64,000 nucleotides of DNA from RGIG5299 sp045588575 (GCA_045588575.1 JAZNEJ010000008.1:248001-312000), one strand, 5' to 3'. Numbered from the stretch's first letter, positions 32,037 to 40,631 are shown. Made by a program: numbers and translations. Notes: a model not told the origin generated them from the letters alone.

Positions 32037-33146
32037 GTGAAAAGAGCATTACCCATTGTGTTAGCGGCAATAATATGTTTATTGTTGGTTGGCTACGCGG
32101 GTTTACATAAACCGGAACCAAGCATTCCTAACAGTTCTATCAATTCTAGTGAACCTAGCGGTTCAGCCGAGTCAAACAGTTCTACCGAGACAAGCAGCTC
32201 TGCTGAGTCAAGCACACCAACAACATCGAGCGAGCCTGTGGATAATACCTCTTCGGAAAACTCATCCGAAGAACCAACCACTTCGAGCAAACCCGTAGAC
32301 AACAACTCTTCAAACAACTCGTCCGAAGCGTCCAATACTTCAAGCGGTCCTGAGGATAATACATCTTCGGAAGGTTCCTCCGAAGCACCAACTACATCAA
32401 GCAGACCTTCGGATAATACGTCTTCAAACAGCTCATCGCAAACATCCTCCGAGGCACCAACAACGTCGAGTATTCCCTCGGAAAGTTCCAATTCCCGCCC
32501 AGAGAGTTGGCTTGATATTTCCGGCCTAACCTACACTCAAGCTGATGTTGGTAAGGTTGTTGGGTATACCTCCGTGTTTGGCGAAGATATTACGGTTGTT
32601 TCGGTTGAAGAAGGAACCACGGCGGATGGCAGAAAATTTATTGAAGTCAATTTTTCGTTCCATACATCATCACACGGTTCCTCTGTCGTAAAAATTGAGT
32701 GTGAGTATTGCCATGAATTTCCTTGTCCCAATGGCGGCGATGAGGACTGTCCCGAATACGATCCTCTAAAAGACGGTTCCGTCACCTGCCAACAATGTGG
32801 TAGACCTTATGGCGATGGTTATAACGGCACTTGTCATAGTAAAATCGATTGGGAACATGGCGGTTTTACTTTCTGTAACCACCTCGACGATCTTTCTGAA
32901 AGAATTGGGGTATATGAGCAGGAAAAAGTCGAAATCGGAGGCGGATATTATAATCGCCTAAAGGTATATACTTTGGAGAAAAGTGATGAGCAACAAGAGC
33001 TTTTTGTTCAAGCATTTGAAAACGCTTTCGGTTATACTCCTATCCACATCAATTGTATGTCAATTGGAAAACATTTAATTGGTAACAGCGATACCCCTCA
33101 AGAAGTTTTTTGCTATTTTCGCTATTACGAAGAGACAGAACCTTAA
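32037..33146 (+). CDS. Secreted Ser/Thr-rich repeat protein with a Cys-rich C-terminal domain
   Basis: Protein of 369 aa with a GTG start after AGAAGG. A signal or anchor helix (ALPIVLAAIICLLLVGYAG) is followed by a low-complexity linker of about 130 residues rich in Ser, Thr, Pro, Glu and Asn. That linker contains four 19-23-aa repeats of the form TTSSxPxDNTSS. The globular C-terminal part has paired Cys and His: CEYCHEFPC, CQQCGRPYG, GTCHSKIDW and FCNHLDD, which look like metal-binding knuckles. I do not recognise the domain. The gene lies in the tRNA-Arg islet, and a decayed partial duplicate of its Cys-rich domain follows it. Confidence 0.8.
   Translation: MKRALPIVLAAIICLLLVGYAGLHKPEPSIPNSSINSSEPSGSAESNSSTETSSSAESSTPTTSSEPVDNTSSENSSEEPTTSSKPVDNNSSNNSSEASNTSSGPEDNTSSEGSSEAPTTSSRPSDNTSSNSSSQTSSEAPTTSSIPSESSNSRPESWLDISGLTYTQADVGKVVGYTSVFGEDITVVSVEEGTTADGRKFIEVNFSFHTSSHGSSVVKIECEYCHEFPCPNGGDEDCPEYDPLKDGSVTCQQCGRPYGDGYNGTCHSKIDWEHGGFTFCNHLDDLSERIGVYEQEKVEIGGGYYNRLKVYTLEKSDEQQELFVQAFENAFGYTPIHINCMSIGKHLIGNSDTPQEVFCYFRYYEETEP
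32220..32477 (+). repeat. 57-nt coding repeats in the Ser/Thr-rich linker
   Basis: Four tandem degenerate repeats encode TTSSEPVDNTSSENSSEEP and variants, each 19 aa except the fourth (23 aa), plus a partial fifth. Variation in copy number would change linker length. Confidence 0.75.
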
Positions 33147-33269
33147 ATGGTCAGATTAACTGGCTCTTGTTCGGACGGAACAAAAGCCAATCTTGCTGGC
33201 ACATCGTTTTATGATAATATAACCTATTAATTTGCGCATTTTAGTCTTCTCTGGAGACGATAGAAAAAT

Positions 33270-33356
33270 CCTTGGCGATGGTTAAATAATGGCACTTGTC
33301 ACGGACTTATTGACTGGGCTAACGGTGGAAAACTGATTTGCAATCACTACGATTAA
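33270..33356 (+). pseudogene. Decayed partial duplicate of the Cys-rich domain
   Basis: From AATGGCACTTGTCAC the frame reads NGTCHGLIDWANGGKLICNH then YD and stop. It aligns with NGTCHSKIDWEHGGFTFCNH in the intact protein. Upstream, GGCGATGGTTA is shared, but two extra bases break the frame before this point. No start or ribosome site remains. The rest of 33147-33270 shows no gene. Confidence 0.75.
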
Positions 33357-33392
33357 TATAATATAGTCTTAAACAAATATTTCAGCCCCTTT

Positions 33393-33430
33393 GAGCCAAT
33401 AACCTTAACTGGTTATTGGCTCTTTTTATT
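33393..33430 (+). terminator. Terminator at the end of the islet
   Basis: GAGCCAATAACC and GGTTATTGGCTC form a perfect 12-bp stem followed by TTTTTATTTT on the plus strand. It also occupies the post-CCA hairpin position of the minus-strand unit next to it. Confidence 0.85.
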
Positions 33431-33431
33431 T

Positions 33432-33534
33432 TGGCGCACTTTAAGGGACTGCTGCTCGCCCCAAGGGCTCGGCCACTCGCGGCTCTGACCGTTCCCCGAA
33501 CGGTCATTCACTACCGCTCGCCTTCGAGTCCCTT
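33432..33534 (-). repeat. tRNA-Arg(ACG) 3'-end repeat unit
   Basis: A 103-nt unit read on the minus strand. It opens AAGGGACTCGAA, the reverse complement of the T-arm 3' strand of tRNA-Arg(ACG), and closes AGTCCCTTAAAGTGCGCCA, the exact tRNA 3' end with CCA. Its core forms a GACCGTT/AACGGTC hairpin enclosed by GCGG/CCGC. The architecture equals that of the units after tRNA-Arg(CCG), with little sequence identity. Confidence 0.85.
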
Positions 33535-33550
33535 AATTTAAAATTGACGA

Positions 33551-33592
33551 ACAAAAAAATAAGCAGCCACCCCAAAGGGTAACTGCTTATTT
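33551..33592 (-). terminator. Terminator hairpin after tRNA-Arg(ACG)
   Basis: On the minus strand AATAAGCAG and CTGCTTATT pair and are followed by seven T. It sits directly after the tRNA CCA. Confidence 0.85.
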
Positions 33593-33669
33593 TGGCGCAC
33601 TTTAAGGGACTCGAACCCCTGACCTTCTGGTTCGTAGCCAGACACTCTATCCAGCTGAGCTAAAAGTGC
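33593..33669 (-). tRNA. tRNA-Arg (anticodon ACG)
   Basis: A 77-nt minus-strand cloverleaf. The acceptor is GCACTTT/AAAGTGC with discriminator G and encoded CCA. The D stem is GCTC/GAGT, the anticodon stem TCTGG/CCAGA encloses CTACGAA, and the T stem AGGGG/CCCTT encloses TTCGAGT. ACG is normally edited to ICG and reads CGT, CGC and CGA codons. Confidence 0.96.
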
Positions 33670-33699
33670 AATTTCGCTCTGCGGGCGTTCCGCCGTATT

Positions 33700-33728
33700 A
33701 TGATAGCACAAAGACAAACAAAAAGCAA
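33700..33728 (-). promoter_or_regulatory. Promoter of tRNA-Arg(ACG)
   Basis: Minus-strand TTGCTT, 17-nt spacer and TATCAT, placing the transcription start about 25 nt before the mature tRNA 5' end. Confidence 0.65.
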
Positions 33729-33788
33729 GCATTTTAAGCTAATTTTGAAAAAATATTTTTTATTGACGTATAAAAATAGCCCGTTTGT

Positions 33789-33817
33789 TTGACAAAGCGT
33801 GTGGCTTGTTATATAAT
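33789..33817 (+). promoter_or_regulatory. Consensus promoter of mnmE-mnmG
   Basis: TTGACA, 17-nt spacer and TATAAT. The transcription start would be near 33824, about 30 nt before the proposed ACG start of mnmE. Confidence 0.88.
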
Positions 33818-33855
33818 AATATAATATCTACATCTAACGAAAGGCGGCGGTTTAA

Positions 33856-35241
33856 ACGGAAAGGAACGATACCATTGCGGCAGTTGCAACGGCAAGAGGC
33901 ACGGGCGGCGTTGCGGTTATAAGAATAAGTGGCGAAGATGCCTTGAAAATCACTCAAAAGGTTTTTAAAACCGCCAAAAAAAGCTTTTCTCCCGAGCCGA
34001 GATACGTTTATTTCGGAAAAATTGAGCAAGACGGAAGAGTAATTGATACCGCTCTTTTAACCTATTTCAAGGCTCCGGCATCCTATACCGGCGAGGACGT
34101 TTGCGAAATAAGCTGCCATGGCGGAATAAAAGTAACCGAACAGGTTTTAATTACAATTCTTTCGGCGGGAGCTCGAATGGCGCTTCCCGGTGAATTTACC
34201 AAAAGAGCGTTTATAAACGGCAAGCTTCTTTTAGATGAAGCCGAAGCGGTTGGCGAAATAATAAATGCCGACAGCGACGCCTGCTTAAAAGCGGCGGCAA
34301 GCAACTTGGTAAGCGGCGCAGGCAAGGCGCTTTCGGAAGAAAAAGAAACCTTAAAAGATATTTTGGCAAGATTTTTTGCAGTTATAGACTGGCCGGACGA
34401 AGAAATTGAGGAAGACGATTTTAATTCGTTAAGCGCCAAGCTTTTAAAAGTAAAAGAAAGCTTTACCGAGCTTCTTTCAACGGCAAAAAGCGGCAGAATA
34501 ATTAAAAACGGCGTGAAAACCGCAATAATAGGAAAGCCAAACGCAGGAAAATCCACCCTTATGAACGCTTTGGCAGATTACGAGCGAAGCATAGTAACCT
34601 CAATTCCCGGAACAACGAGAGACGTTGTTAACGAAACCGTTTCCATAGGCGGCATAAAGCTTGAAATATCCGATACTGCGGGTATCAGAAGCTCCGATGA
34701 CGAAATTGAAAAAATAGGCATAGAAAAAGCTTTTTCGGAGCTTGAAAAAGCCGAACTCGTAATTTACACCGTCGACACCACCTCGAAAATCGACGAAGAA
34801 GAAATTAAGCTTGCCGCCAAAATAAAGGCGGAAAAGAAACCCACTGTGGCGGTGTTTACAAAACAGGATTTAAGTGAAATAACCTTAACCGAGGCAAAGG
34901 AAATTTTAAAAGAGCTCGGTCTTAACTGTAAATATGCCGTAATTTCGGCAAAAAACCGCAAAGGACTTGAAGCGCTCTCGAAGGAAATTGAAAAAATAAC
35001 GGGAGTAAACGAGATAACCGAAGGCAAGCCGGTTTTGTTAAACGAAAGGCAAATAGGCTGTTTAATTAAAGCAAACGAAGCGGTAGACGCCGCAATAGAG
35101 CTTATAAAAGAAAGAGAAATGCCCGATAAAATTGCCGAGGAATTAACAGCGGCGATAGAGGCGGTTTCGTCGCTTGACGGAACCAAGGCAGATGAAGAAA
35201 TTTTAAAAACCATTTTCTCAAAATTCTGCGTGGGCAAATAA
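33856..35241 (+). CDS. mnmE: tRNA modification GTPase MnmE, apparent ACG start
   Basis: Protein of 461 aa, normal for MnmE. The folate-binding N-terminal domain begins NDTIAAVATARGTGGVAVIR. The G domain has GKPNAGKST, GTTRD and DTAGIR, and the C-terminus is the catalytic CVGK. With MnmG it makes the 5-carboxymethylaminomethyl group on U34 of several tRNAs. The conserved N-terminal block begins right after an in-frame TAA (33853) that is followed by ACG at 33856. No ATG, GTG or TTG precedes the conserved residues. The first standard codon is TTG 33943, which would remove 29 conserved residues. Either ACG is the start or this base is an error. mnmG follows after 14 nt. Confidence 0.95.
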   Translation, partial: TERNDTIAAVATARGTGGVAVIRISGEDALKITQKVFKTAKKSFSPEPRYVYFGKIEQDGRVIDTALLTYFKAPASYTGEDVCEISCHGGIKVTEQVLITILSAGARMALPGEFTKRAFINGKLLLDEAEAVGEIINADSDACLKAAASNLVSGAGKALSEEKETLKDILARFFAVIDWPDEEIEEDDFNSLSAKLLKVKESFTELLSTAKSGRIIKNGVKTAIIGKPNAGKSTLMNALADYERSIVTSIPGTTRDVVNETVSIGGIKLEISDTAGIRSSDDEIEKIGIEKAFSELEKAELVIYTVDTTSKIDEEEIKLAAKIKAEKKPTVAVFTKQDLSEITLTEAKEILKELGLNCKYAVISAKNRKGLEALSKEIEKITGVNEITEGKPVLLNERQIGCLIKANEAVDAAIELIKEREMPDKIAEELTAAIEAVSSLDGTKADEEILKTIFSKFCVGK

Positions 35242-35255
35242 AGGAGTAAAACGTT

Positions 35256-37172
35256 TTGCAAGGATATATTGCTGAAAGCTATGATATTGCAGTCATCGGC
35301 GCAGGCCACGCGGGCATTGAAGCGGCGCTTGCGGCGGCAAGGCTCGGTCTTAAAACCATAATATTTTCAATAAATTTGGATTCGGTTGGCAATATGCCCT
35401 GTAATCCCTCAATCGGCGGCACCGCAAAGGGCCATTTAGTAAGAGAAATAGATGCGCTCGGCGGCGAGATGGGAAAAGCGGCCGATAAATGCGCAATTCA
35501 AATAAAAATGTTAAACCGCGGCAAAGGTCCCGCAGTTTACAGTTTAAGAGCGCAAATAGACCGCAAACGCTATTCCGAATATATGAAGCAGGTAATTGAG
35601 CGCACCGAAAATCTCGACTTAAAGCAAGCGGAAATAACCGAAATCCGCTTTAAAGAGGGAGCAGACGGCAAAAAAGAGGTTGAAAGCGTTGTAACGCATC
35701 TCGGCGCGGTTTATCCCGTTAAGGCGGCAATAGTTGCAACGGGAACCTATTTAAAGGGCAGAGTTTTAATAGGCGAGGTTAATTTTCCCTCGGGACCCGA
35801 CGGTCTTTTCCCCTCAATAAATCTTTCAAAAAGCTTAAAAAGCGCGGGAATAAAGCTCGTCAGATTTAAAACGGGAACCCCTGCGAGAATTAAAAAATCT
35901 TCAATAGATTACAGCAAAACCGAGCTTCAGGAGGGCGAAACCGACCTTTGTCCTTTTTCGTTTACCTCAAAAGCGCCGCCCAAAAACAAGGCGGTTTGCC
36001 ACTTAACCTACACGAACGACGAAACCAAAAGGGTAATAATGGAGAATTTAGACCGTTCTCCGCTTTACACGGGCGTAATTGAGGGCGTTGGTCCGAGATA
36101 TTGTCCCTCGATTGAAGATAAGGTAGTGCGCTTTGCCGATAAAAAAAGGCATCAGCTCTTTTTAGAGCCGATGGGCCTTTCGACCGACGAAATTTACGTT
36201 CAGGGCATTTCGTCATCGCTTCCCGAGGACGTTCAGCTTTCACTTATGAAAACCATTCCCGGCCTTGAAAACGTTAAGATAATGAGAACGGCATACGCCA
36301 TTGAATACGATTGCATTGAGCCCACCGAGTTAAAGCCGAGCTTGGAATTCAAAAAGATTAACGGCCTTTTCGGCGCAGGGCAGTTTAACGGAACGTCGGG
36401 CTACGAGGAGGCGGCGGCGCAAGGTCTTATTGCAGGCATTAACGCCGTTAAAAAGATAAAAGGGGAGGAGCCTTTAATACTTCTTCGCTCAAGCTCATAT
36501 ATCGGCACTCTTATTGACGATTTGGTAACCAAGGGCACAAACGAGCCTTACAGAATGATGACCTCCCGCTCGGAATACCGCCTTATTTTAAGGCAGGATA
36601 ACGCCGACGTAAGACTCACTCCCATAGGCTATGAAATAGGGCTTATAGACCAAAAAAGATATAACGGATTTTTGAGAAAGCAAAAAAAGGTTTCAAAAGA
36701 GCTTGAAAGAGTAAAAAAGGTAACGGTAAAGCCCTCGAAGGCGGTTAACGACGCTTTGATTTCGGTTGAAAGCGAGCCTTTAAAAACGGGAGTAAGACTT
36801 TCGGAGCTTATTAAGCGTCCGAGAGTTACCTACGAGCTTCTTTCGGTTGGCGATTTTGAAAGACCGAAGCTTTCGAAGGATATAACCGAAGAGGTTGAAA
36901 TATTATTAAAGTACGACGGATATATTAAACGTGAGGAAAGAGAAGCGGAGAAATTCGTTAAAGAAGAATCGAAGCTTTTGCCTCAAAATACCGATTACAC
37001 CAAAATAACGGGACTTCGCTTGGAAGCACGGCAAAAGCTTCAGAAAATGCGTCCCGTAAGCATTGGTCAGGCATCGAGAATATCGGGCGTATCTCCCGCC
37101 GATATTGCGGTTTTGGTGCTGTGGCTTCAAAATAAGGGTATTCCCAAAAACGAAAAAAAGAGCGGTGATTAA
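35256..37172 (+). CDS. mnmG: tRNA uridine modification enzyme MnmG
   Basis: Protein of 638 aa, an FAD-dependent partner of MnmE. It has the FAD motif IGAGHAGIEAALAAARLG, the conserved CNPSIGGTAKGHLVREIDALGG (read as CNPSIGGTAKGH then REIDALGG), the FKTGTPAR segment and the C-terminal helical domain ending QNKGI. TTG is used as start, 9 nt after GGAG. The mnmE-mnmG order is the standard one for Firmicutes. The beta-helix gene starts right after its stop. Confidence 0.97.
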   Translation: MQGYIAESYDIAVIGAGHAGIEAALAAARLGLKTIIFSINLDSVGNMPCNPSIGGTAKGHLVREIDALGGEMGKAADKCAIQIKMLNRGKGPAVYSLRAQIDRKRYSEYMKQVIERTENLDLKQAEITEIRFKEGADGKKEVESVVTHLGAVYPVKAAIVATGTYLKGRVLIGEVNFPSGPDGLFPSINLSKSLKSAGIKLVRFKTGTPARIKKSSIDYSKTELQEGETDLCPFSFTSKAPPKNKAVCHLTYTNDETKRVIMENLDRSPLYTGVIEGVGPRYCPSIEDKVVRFADKKRHQLFLEPMGLSTDEIYVQGISSSLPEDVQLSLMKTIPGLENVKIMRTAYAIEYDCIEPTELKPSLEFKKINGLFGAGQFNGTSGYEEAAAQGLIAGINAVKKIKGEEPLILLRSSSYIGTLIDDLVTKGTNEPYRMMTSRSEYRLILRQDNADVRLTPIGYEIGLIDQKRYNGFLRKQKKVSKELERVKKVTVKPSKAVNDALISVESEPLKTGVRLSELIKRPRVTYELLSVGDFERPKLSKDITEEVEILLKYDGYIKREEREAEKFVKEESKLLPQNTDYTKITGLRLEARQKLQKMRPVSIGQASRISGVSPADIAVLVLWLQNKGIPKNEKKSGD

Positions 37173-37173
37173 A

Positions 37174-38985
37174 ATGAAAAGCAATAAAGCAATATTTAAA
37201 AGCTTTAAAAAAGGCTTTGCTTTAGCCTTGTGCTTTTGCTTGGTTGCTTTATGCTTTTTAACTATCACCTATGCGAGTGCCAACGAGCTTTCGCTTGCCT
37301 CGGGTGAAAGCCACGTTTTAACCGACGGAGATTATAACCTTACCGTTAACGCAACCAAGGAAAATCCTGCGGTTATAAGCGGCGGAAGCTATAAAGGGAA
37401 CTTAACGGTTAACGGTGAAAATTTCATTATTAAAAACGTATTTTTCGAGGGCGGAAGCCTTACCGTTAACGGAAAAAACGTGAAAATAGAATTCTGCTCG
37501 TTTACCTCCTTTGGAGCGGTTTCGTTAAGCGGCGAGGAAATAACCCTTTCGGAGCTTGATTTCTTTAAATCAAGCGGAGTTAAATTAAAAAACGTAAACG
37601 GAGCGGCTGTTAAAAACTGCTTTTTCACTCTTTGCGAGACGGGAATAGTTGCCGAAAACGTTGATTTTTCATATATTTCAAGCGGCGGTAAATTCGGAAA
37701 CGTTAAAAACACCGATTTTTACGGCTGTAAAACCGCAATAAGCCTTTTATCTTGCGAGGACGTTTATTTGGAGGAAGGCACAATAACGGGAAGCGAAACC
37801 GGAATAAGCCTTAACTTCGTAGATGCGTTTAAAATTTTAAACTGTTCGGTTTTCAAAAACCAAACGGGAATAAACCTTTCAAAAACAAACTGCATTATAG
37901 AAACGGTTTTGTTTTACAATAACGTCTTGAACGTTAAAAATTCGGGTGAAAACACCGTTAAAGCGTTAAATTCGGCATCGGTTGGCAATCTTTTTGACGT
38001 TAGCGCAGGCATAACCGAAGAAAACTGCAAGGTATTGCAAGAAAACGAATTTAAAAACCGCTTTTCCTTTAATAAAGCCGAAGATTATGAAGACTTTTTG
38101 CTCACTATGGGCGTTAGAGTAGAGGTAAGCGGCGGAAGCCTTAATTTCGAGCCCGATAATAACTATCTTTATATTGAAAACTCAAATTTATTTTTAAATA
38201 ACCGTCTTTTTTCCAAGGCGGAGCTTAAATTTAAAGAGGCAGGCGATATCTACGGCGAATTAAGCGTTAAAACCTTTAACAATGCGCCGTGGATTTCGGG
38301 AAGCGCAAACAAAATTATTTTTGAAAAAACCAAAGACCGCAAAAGCTATATAACCGAGCCGTTTAGATTAACGGCAATGACAAGCGAAATAAGCTTAAAG
38401 CTTTCGCTCGTGGGCAGATTTGAGCTTGATTATATTGCCTTTTTGCCCGATATTGATTTTACTGCCGAATATTTAAACGAAAACACCGTTAAAATAACCT
38501 TAACGGGTAACTCGTCTCCCGTTTTTTCGGGGGAAAACGGCTTTGAGGTAAGCGGAATAAACGCTAGCTTTACTCCCGTTTTCAAGGGCGGAAAAACCGT
38601 TTTGCTCGTTTTCGATAAAAACGTTGAAAACGAGATGAAGCGTGCCGAAATAACGATAAAGCCTGAGGCGTTATATGAAACCTTTGCCTCGCTTCTTTCG
38701 GGTAAAGACGTTTTGGGAAGAAGTCCTTCGGAAGAAAAAGAAGCTCTTTTGCTTGAAACCGAGCAGGACTACTTAATTGAAAAAATTTCGGGGAAAATAG
38801 CCGTTCCCGCAAAGGATTTAATGGAGCTTGCAATTGAGCTCGGCATTGCCGTTTTAATAATAGGAGTTATCTCGGCTGCGGTGGCTTTTGCCTTCATTTT
38901 CTTCAAAAAGCGAAATCAGTTAAATAAATTTGCAAAAAAAGGACGAAGAGCTTTAAGAAACCGCAGAAAAGCCAAAAAGTTTTAA
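37174..38985 (+). CDS. Secreted beta-helix protein with C-terminal membrane anchor
   Basis: Protein of 603 aa. The signal sequence (GFALALCFCLVALCFLTITYA) is followed by about 280 residues of short parallel beta-helix rungs (LTVNGENFIIKNVFFEGG, then VKIEFCSFTSFGAVSLSG and similar). A less regular beta-rich region comes next. A C-terminal membrane helix (LGIAVLIIGVISAAVAFAFI) precedes a basic tail. Such folds often bind or cleave polysaccharides, but no catalytic motif is visible here. The start at 37174 is chosen for the signal peptide. It is co-transcribed with mnmE-mnmG and followed by a VanY-like gene, which suggests a cell-envelope role. Confidence 0.78.
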   Translation: MKSNKAIFKSFKKGFALALCFCLVALCFLTITYASANELSLASGESHVLTDGDYNLTVNATKENPAVISGGSYKGNLTVNGENFIIKNVFFEGGSLTVNGKNVKIEFCSFTSFGAVSLSGEEITLSELDFFKSSGVKLKNVNGAAVKNCFFTLCETGIVAENVDFSYISSGGKFGNVKNTDFYGCKTAISLLSCEDVYLEEGTITGSETGISLNFVDAFKILNCSVFKNQTGINLSKTNCIIETVLFYNNVLNVKNSGENTVKALNSASVGNLFDVSAGITEENCKVLQENEFKNRFSFNKAEDYEDFLLTMGVRVEVSGGSLNFEPDNNYLYIENSNLFLNNRLFSKAELKFKEAGDIYGELSVKTFNNAPWISGSANKIIFEKTKDRKSYITEPFRLTAMTSEISLKLSLVGRFELDYIAFLPDIDFTAEYLNENTVKITLTGNSSPVFSGENGFEVSGINASFTPVFKGGKTVLLVFDKNVENEMKRAEITIKPEALYETFASLLSGKDVLGRSPSEEKEALLLETEQDYLIEKISGKIAVPAKDLMELAIELGIAVLIIGVISAAVAFAFIFFKKRNQLNKFAKKGRRALRNRRKAKKF

Positions 38986-39001
38986 TGAAAGGTGAGAAAA
39001 A

Positions 39002-39910
39002 ATGAAAAAGACGCTTTTATTCACAACCGTTTTAATATGCTTTGCAGCTGTTTTGGCCTGTTGTGCGCCGCCTGATAATTCTTCCTTGCCAAGCGGCGAG
39101 CCTTCATCTGAAACGGGCGCTTCAAGCGAAACAACGTCAAGTGAAACGGCTTCAAGCGAAATAACTTCAAGCCTGCCCGACTCAAAATACGCTTTAACAG
39201 AAGGCTTTAAGGAAGAAAATCTTTCGCGTTACGAGGCTTACGCCGAAAAACATAAAAACCTCACCGATGAAGAAACGGTAAGGCTTGTAAATTATAATTT
39301 CGATATAAAATTCTACACTGAAATAAAGACGTCTCCCAATTTACACAGCAAATACGTGCTTGTAAATAAGTGGTATGCGCTCCCCGCCGATTACGTTCCG
39401 CAAAATCTCGTTAAGCTTACTGCCGAATACGGAAATACGAGAATGAGTCTTGTAAAAGAGGCGTATGACGCCTTTATTGAGCTTGTTGATGCGGCAAAAG
39501 CCGACGGCTACGGTCTTTACGGACAGTCGGCATACAGAGATTACGCCATGCAGGAGGCTCTTTACAATAAATATTTAAAAAATGAGGGCGGAAACGTTGC
39601 CGCCGTTGACCTTTACAGCGCAAGACCGGGGCATTCCGAGCATCAAACGGGCTACGCTATCGACGTTTTGAACAAAAAAGGCGGCTCAATGGGCGGTTTC
39701 GGCAAAACCGAAAGCTACCTCTGGCTTAAAGAGCATTGCCACGAATACGGCTGGGTTATCCATTACACTAAGGAAAATAAATTCATAACGGGCTACGACA
39801 CGGAGGAGTGGCATATAAGATACGTTGGCGTTACTGCCGCCACCGAAATAAAAGAAAGAGGTATTACCATAGACGAATATCTCATGGAATATACCTCTCG
39901 TAATTCTTAA
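39002..39910 (+). CDS. VanY-like D-alanyl-D-alanine carboxypeptidase lipoprotein (M15)
   Basis: Protein of 302 aa. The lipobox LACC places it on the outer membrane face. A Ser/Thr/Glu-rich linker of about 35 residues follows. The M15B peptidase domain has QSAYRDYAMQEALYNKYL, the zinc motif ARPGHSEHQTGYAIDVLN (His and Asp ligands), and EWHIRYVG with the third ligand. It should trim the terminal D-Ala from peptidoglycan stem peptides. The gene follows the beta-helix gene by 16 nt and its stop codon overlaps the convergent DUF6062-like gene. Confidence 0.93.
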   Translation: MKKTLLFTTVLICFAAVLACCAPPDNSSLPSGEPSSETGASSETTSSETASSEITSSLPDSKYALTEGFKEENLSRYEAYAEKHKNLTDEETVRLVNYNFDIKFYTEIKTSPNLHSKYVLVNKWYALPADYVPQNLVKLTAEYGNTRMSLVKEAYDAFIELVDAAKADGYGLYGQSAYRDYAMQEALYNKYLKNEGGNVAAVDLYSARPGHSEHQTGYAIDVLNKKGGSMGGFGKTESYLWLKEHCHEYGWVIHYTKENKFITGYDTEEWHIRYVGVTAATEIKERGITIDEYLMEYTSRNS

Positions 39911-40572
39911 AGCTTTTTACCCGATAAATTTTCGGTTATAACCTTGGGCGCATTTTTGAAATCGCCCCACTCGGCATCGGCGTTTCGGTAATCGAACATT
40001 GCGGTATAATCGGCAATGTCTTTCGAAAGATGCGCCCAATGCGCCTTTTGAATTTCGTTTATATACGAACAGAAAAGCTTATAATCGTTTTTCTTTAATT
40101 TGGTTTTTGCACGCTTAATAAGCTCAGCGTAGTGAGGAAGACAAAACTGCGTTTGAGATTTAATCTTTTCTTTAAAAGCTTCGTCGTTTGCAAAAAGCCA
40201 GAAAAGATTTTCATACATATTTTCAAGATAACCGTTAATTCTTTGGCAAACGTAACAGCTTTCGTTAACCGATTCGAAGAATTTTGCCTGAGAATCGTAA
40301 TTTTTATCGAGCGCTTCGTTAAGCTCCTGCAAATGACTTTGAAGCAAAAGCGCAAGCGGAAGCGACTTTTTGGCGCCGTGCATTTTTTGAAGATGCTCAT
40401 GGCAAAAGCCCAAACGGTTGGTTGCAATTCTAACGTCGGGCTCCATCATTGAGGCGCCTAAAATAAGGTCGAGCTCGTTTTTTTCGAGAGTTTCGAAAAG
40501 TCGGCACATAGGACATCCGTCGTTGTGCTCAAAGGCTTCGTTAATGGGAATGGTGTAAATTTTTTCAGGCAT
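39907..40572 (-). CDS. DUF6062-like Cys-rich protein
   Basis: Protein of 221 aa resembling the DUF6062 family of unknown function. Paired Cys and His motifs recur: GCPMCRLFETLE, LGFCHEHLQKM, SCYVCQRING and QFCLPHYAEL, consistent with metal or thiol chemistry. It has no signal peptide, so it is cytoplasmic. The start at 40572 follows AAAGGTG; 14 upstream codons are in the promoter. Its stop overlaps that of the VanY-like gene by 4 nt. The shadow frames at 40095-40452 are not genes. Confidence 0.8.
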   Translation of the reverse strand: MPEKIYTIPINEAFEHNDGCPMCRLFETLEKNELDLILGASMMEPDVRIATNRLGFCHEHLQKMHGAKKSLPLALLLQSHLQELNEALDKNYDSQAKFFESVNESCYVCQRINGYLENMYENLFWLFANDEAFKEKIKSQTQFCLPHYAELIKRAKTKLKKNDYKLFCSYINEIQKAHWAHLSKDIADYTAMFDYRNADAEWGDFKNAPKVITENLSGKKL

Positions 40573-40602
40573 AAAAATCACCTTTTCAGAATAGATACTA
40601 TA

Positions 40603-40631
40603 ATTATACAACAAAAAAGAGGAATAAACAA
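40603..40631 (-). promoter_or_regulatory. Promoter of the DUF6062-like gene
   Basis: Minus-strand TTGTTT, 17-nt spacer and TATAAT. It overlaps the ribosome-site region of the divergent OGG gene. Confidence 0.65.

Noticed and set aside
32093..32491. 132-aa minus-strand acidic repeat protein
   Set aside because: Antisense of the Ser/Thr repeat linker; the repeats come from the plus-strand gene.
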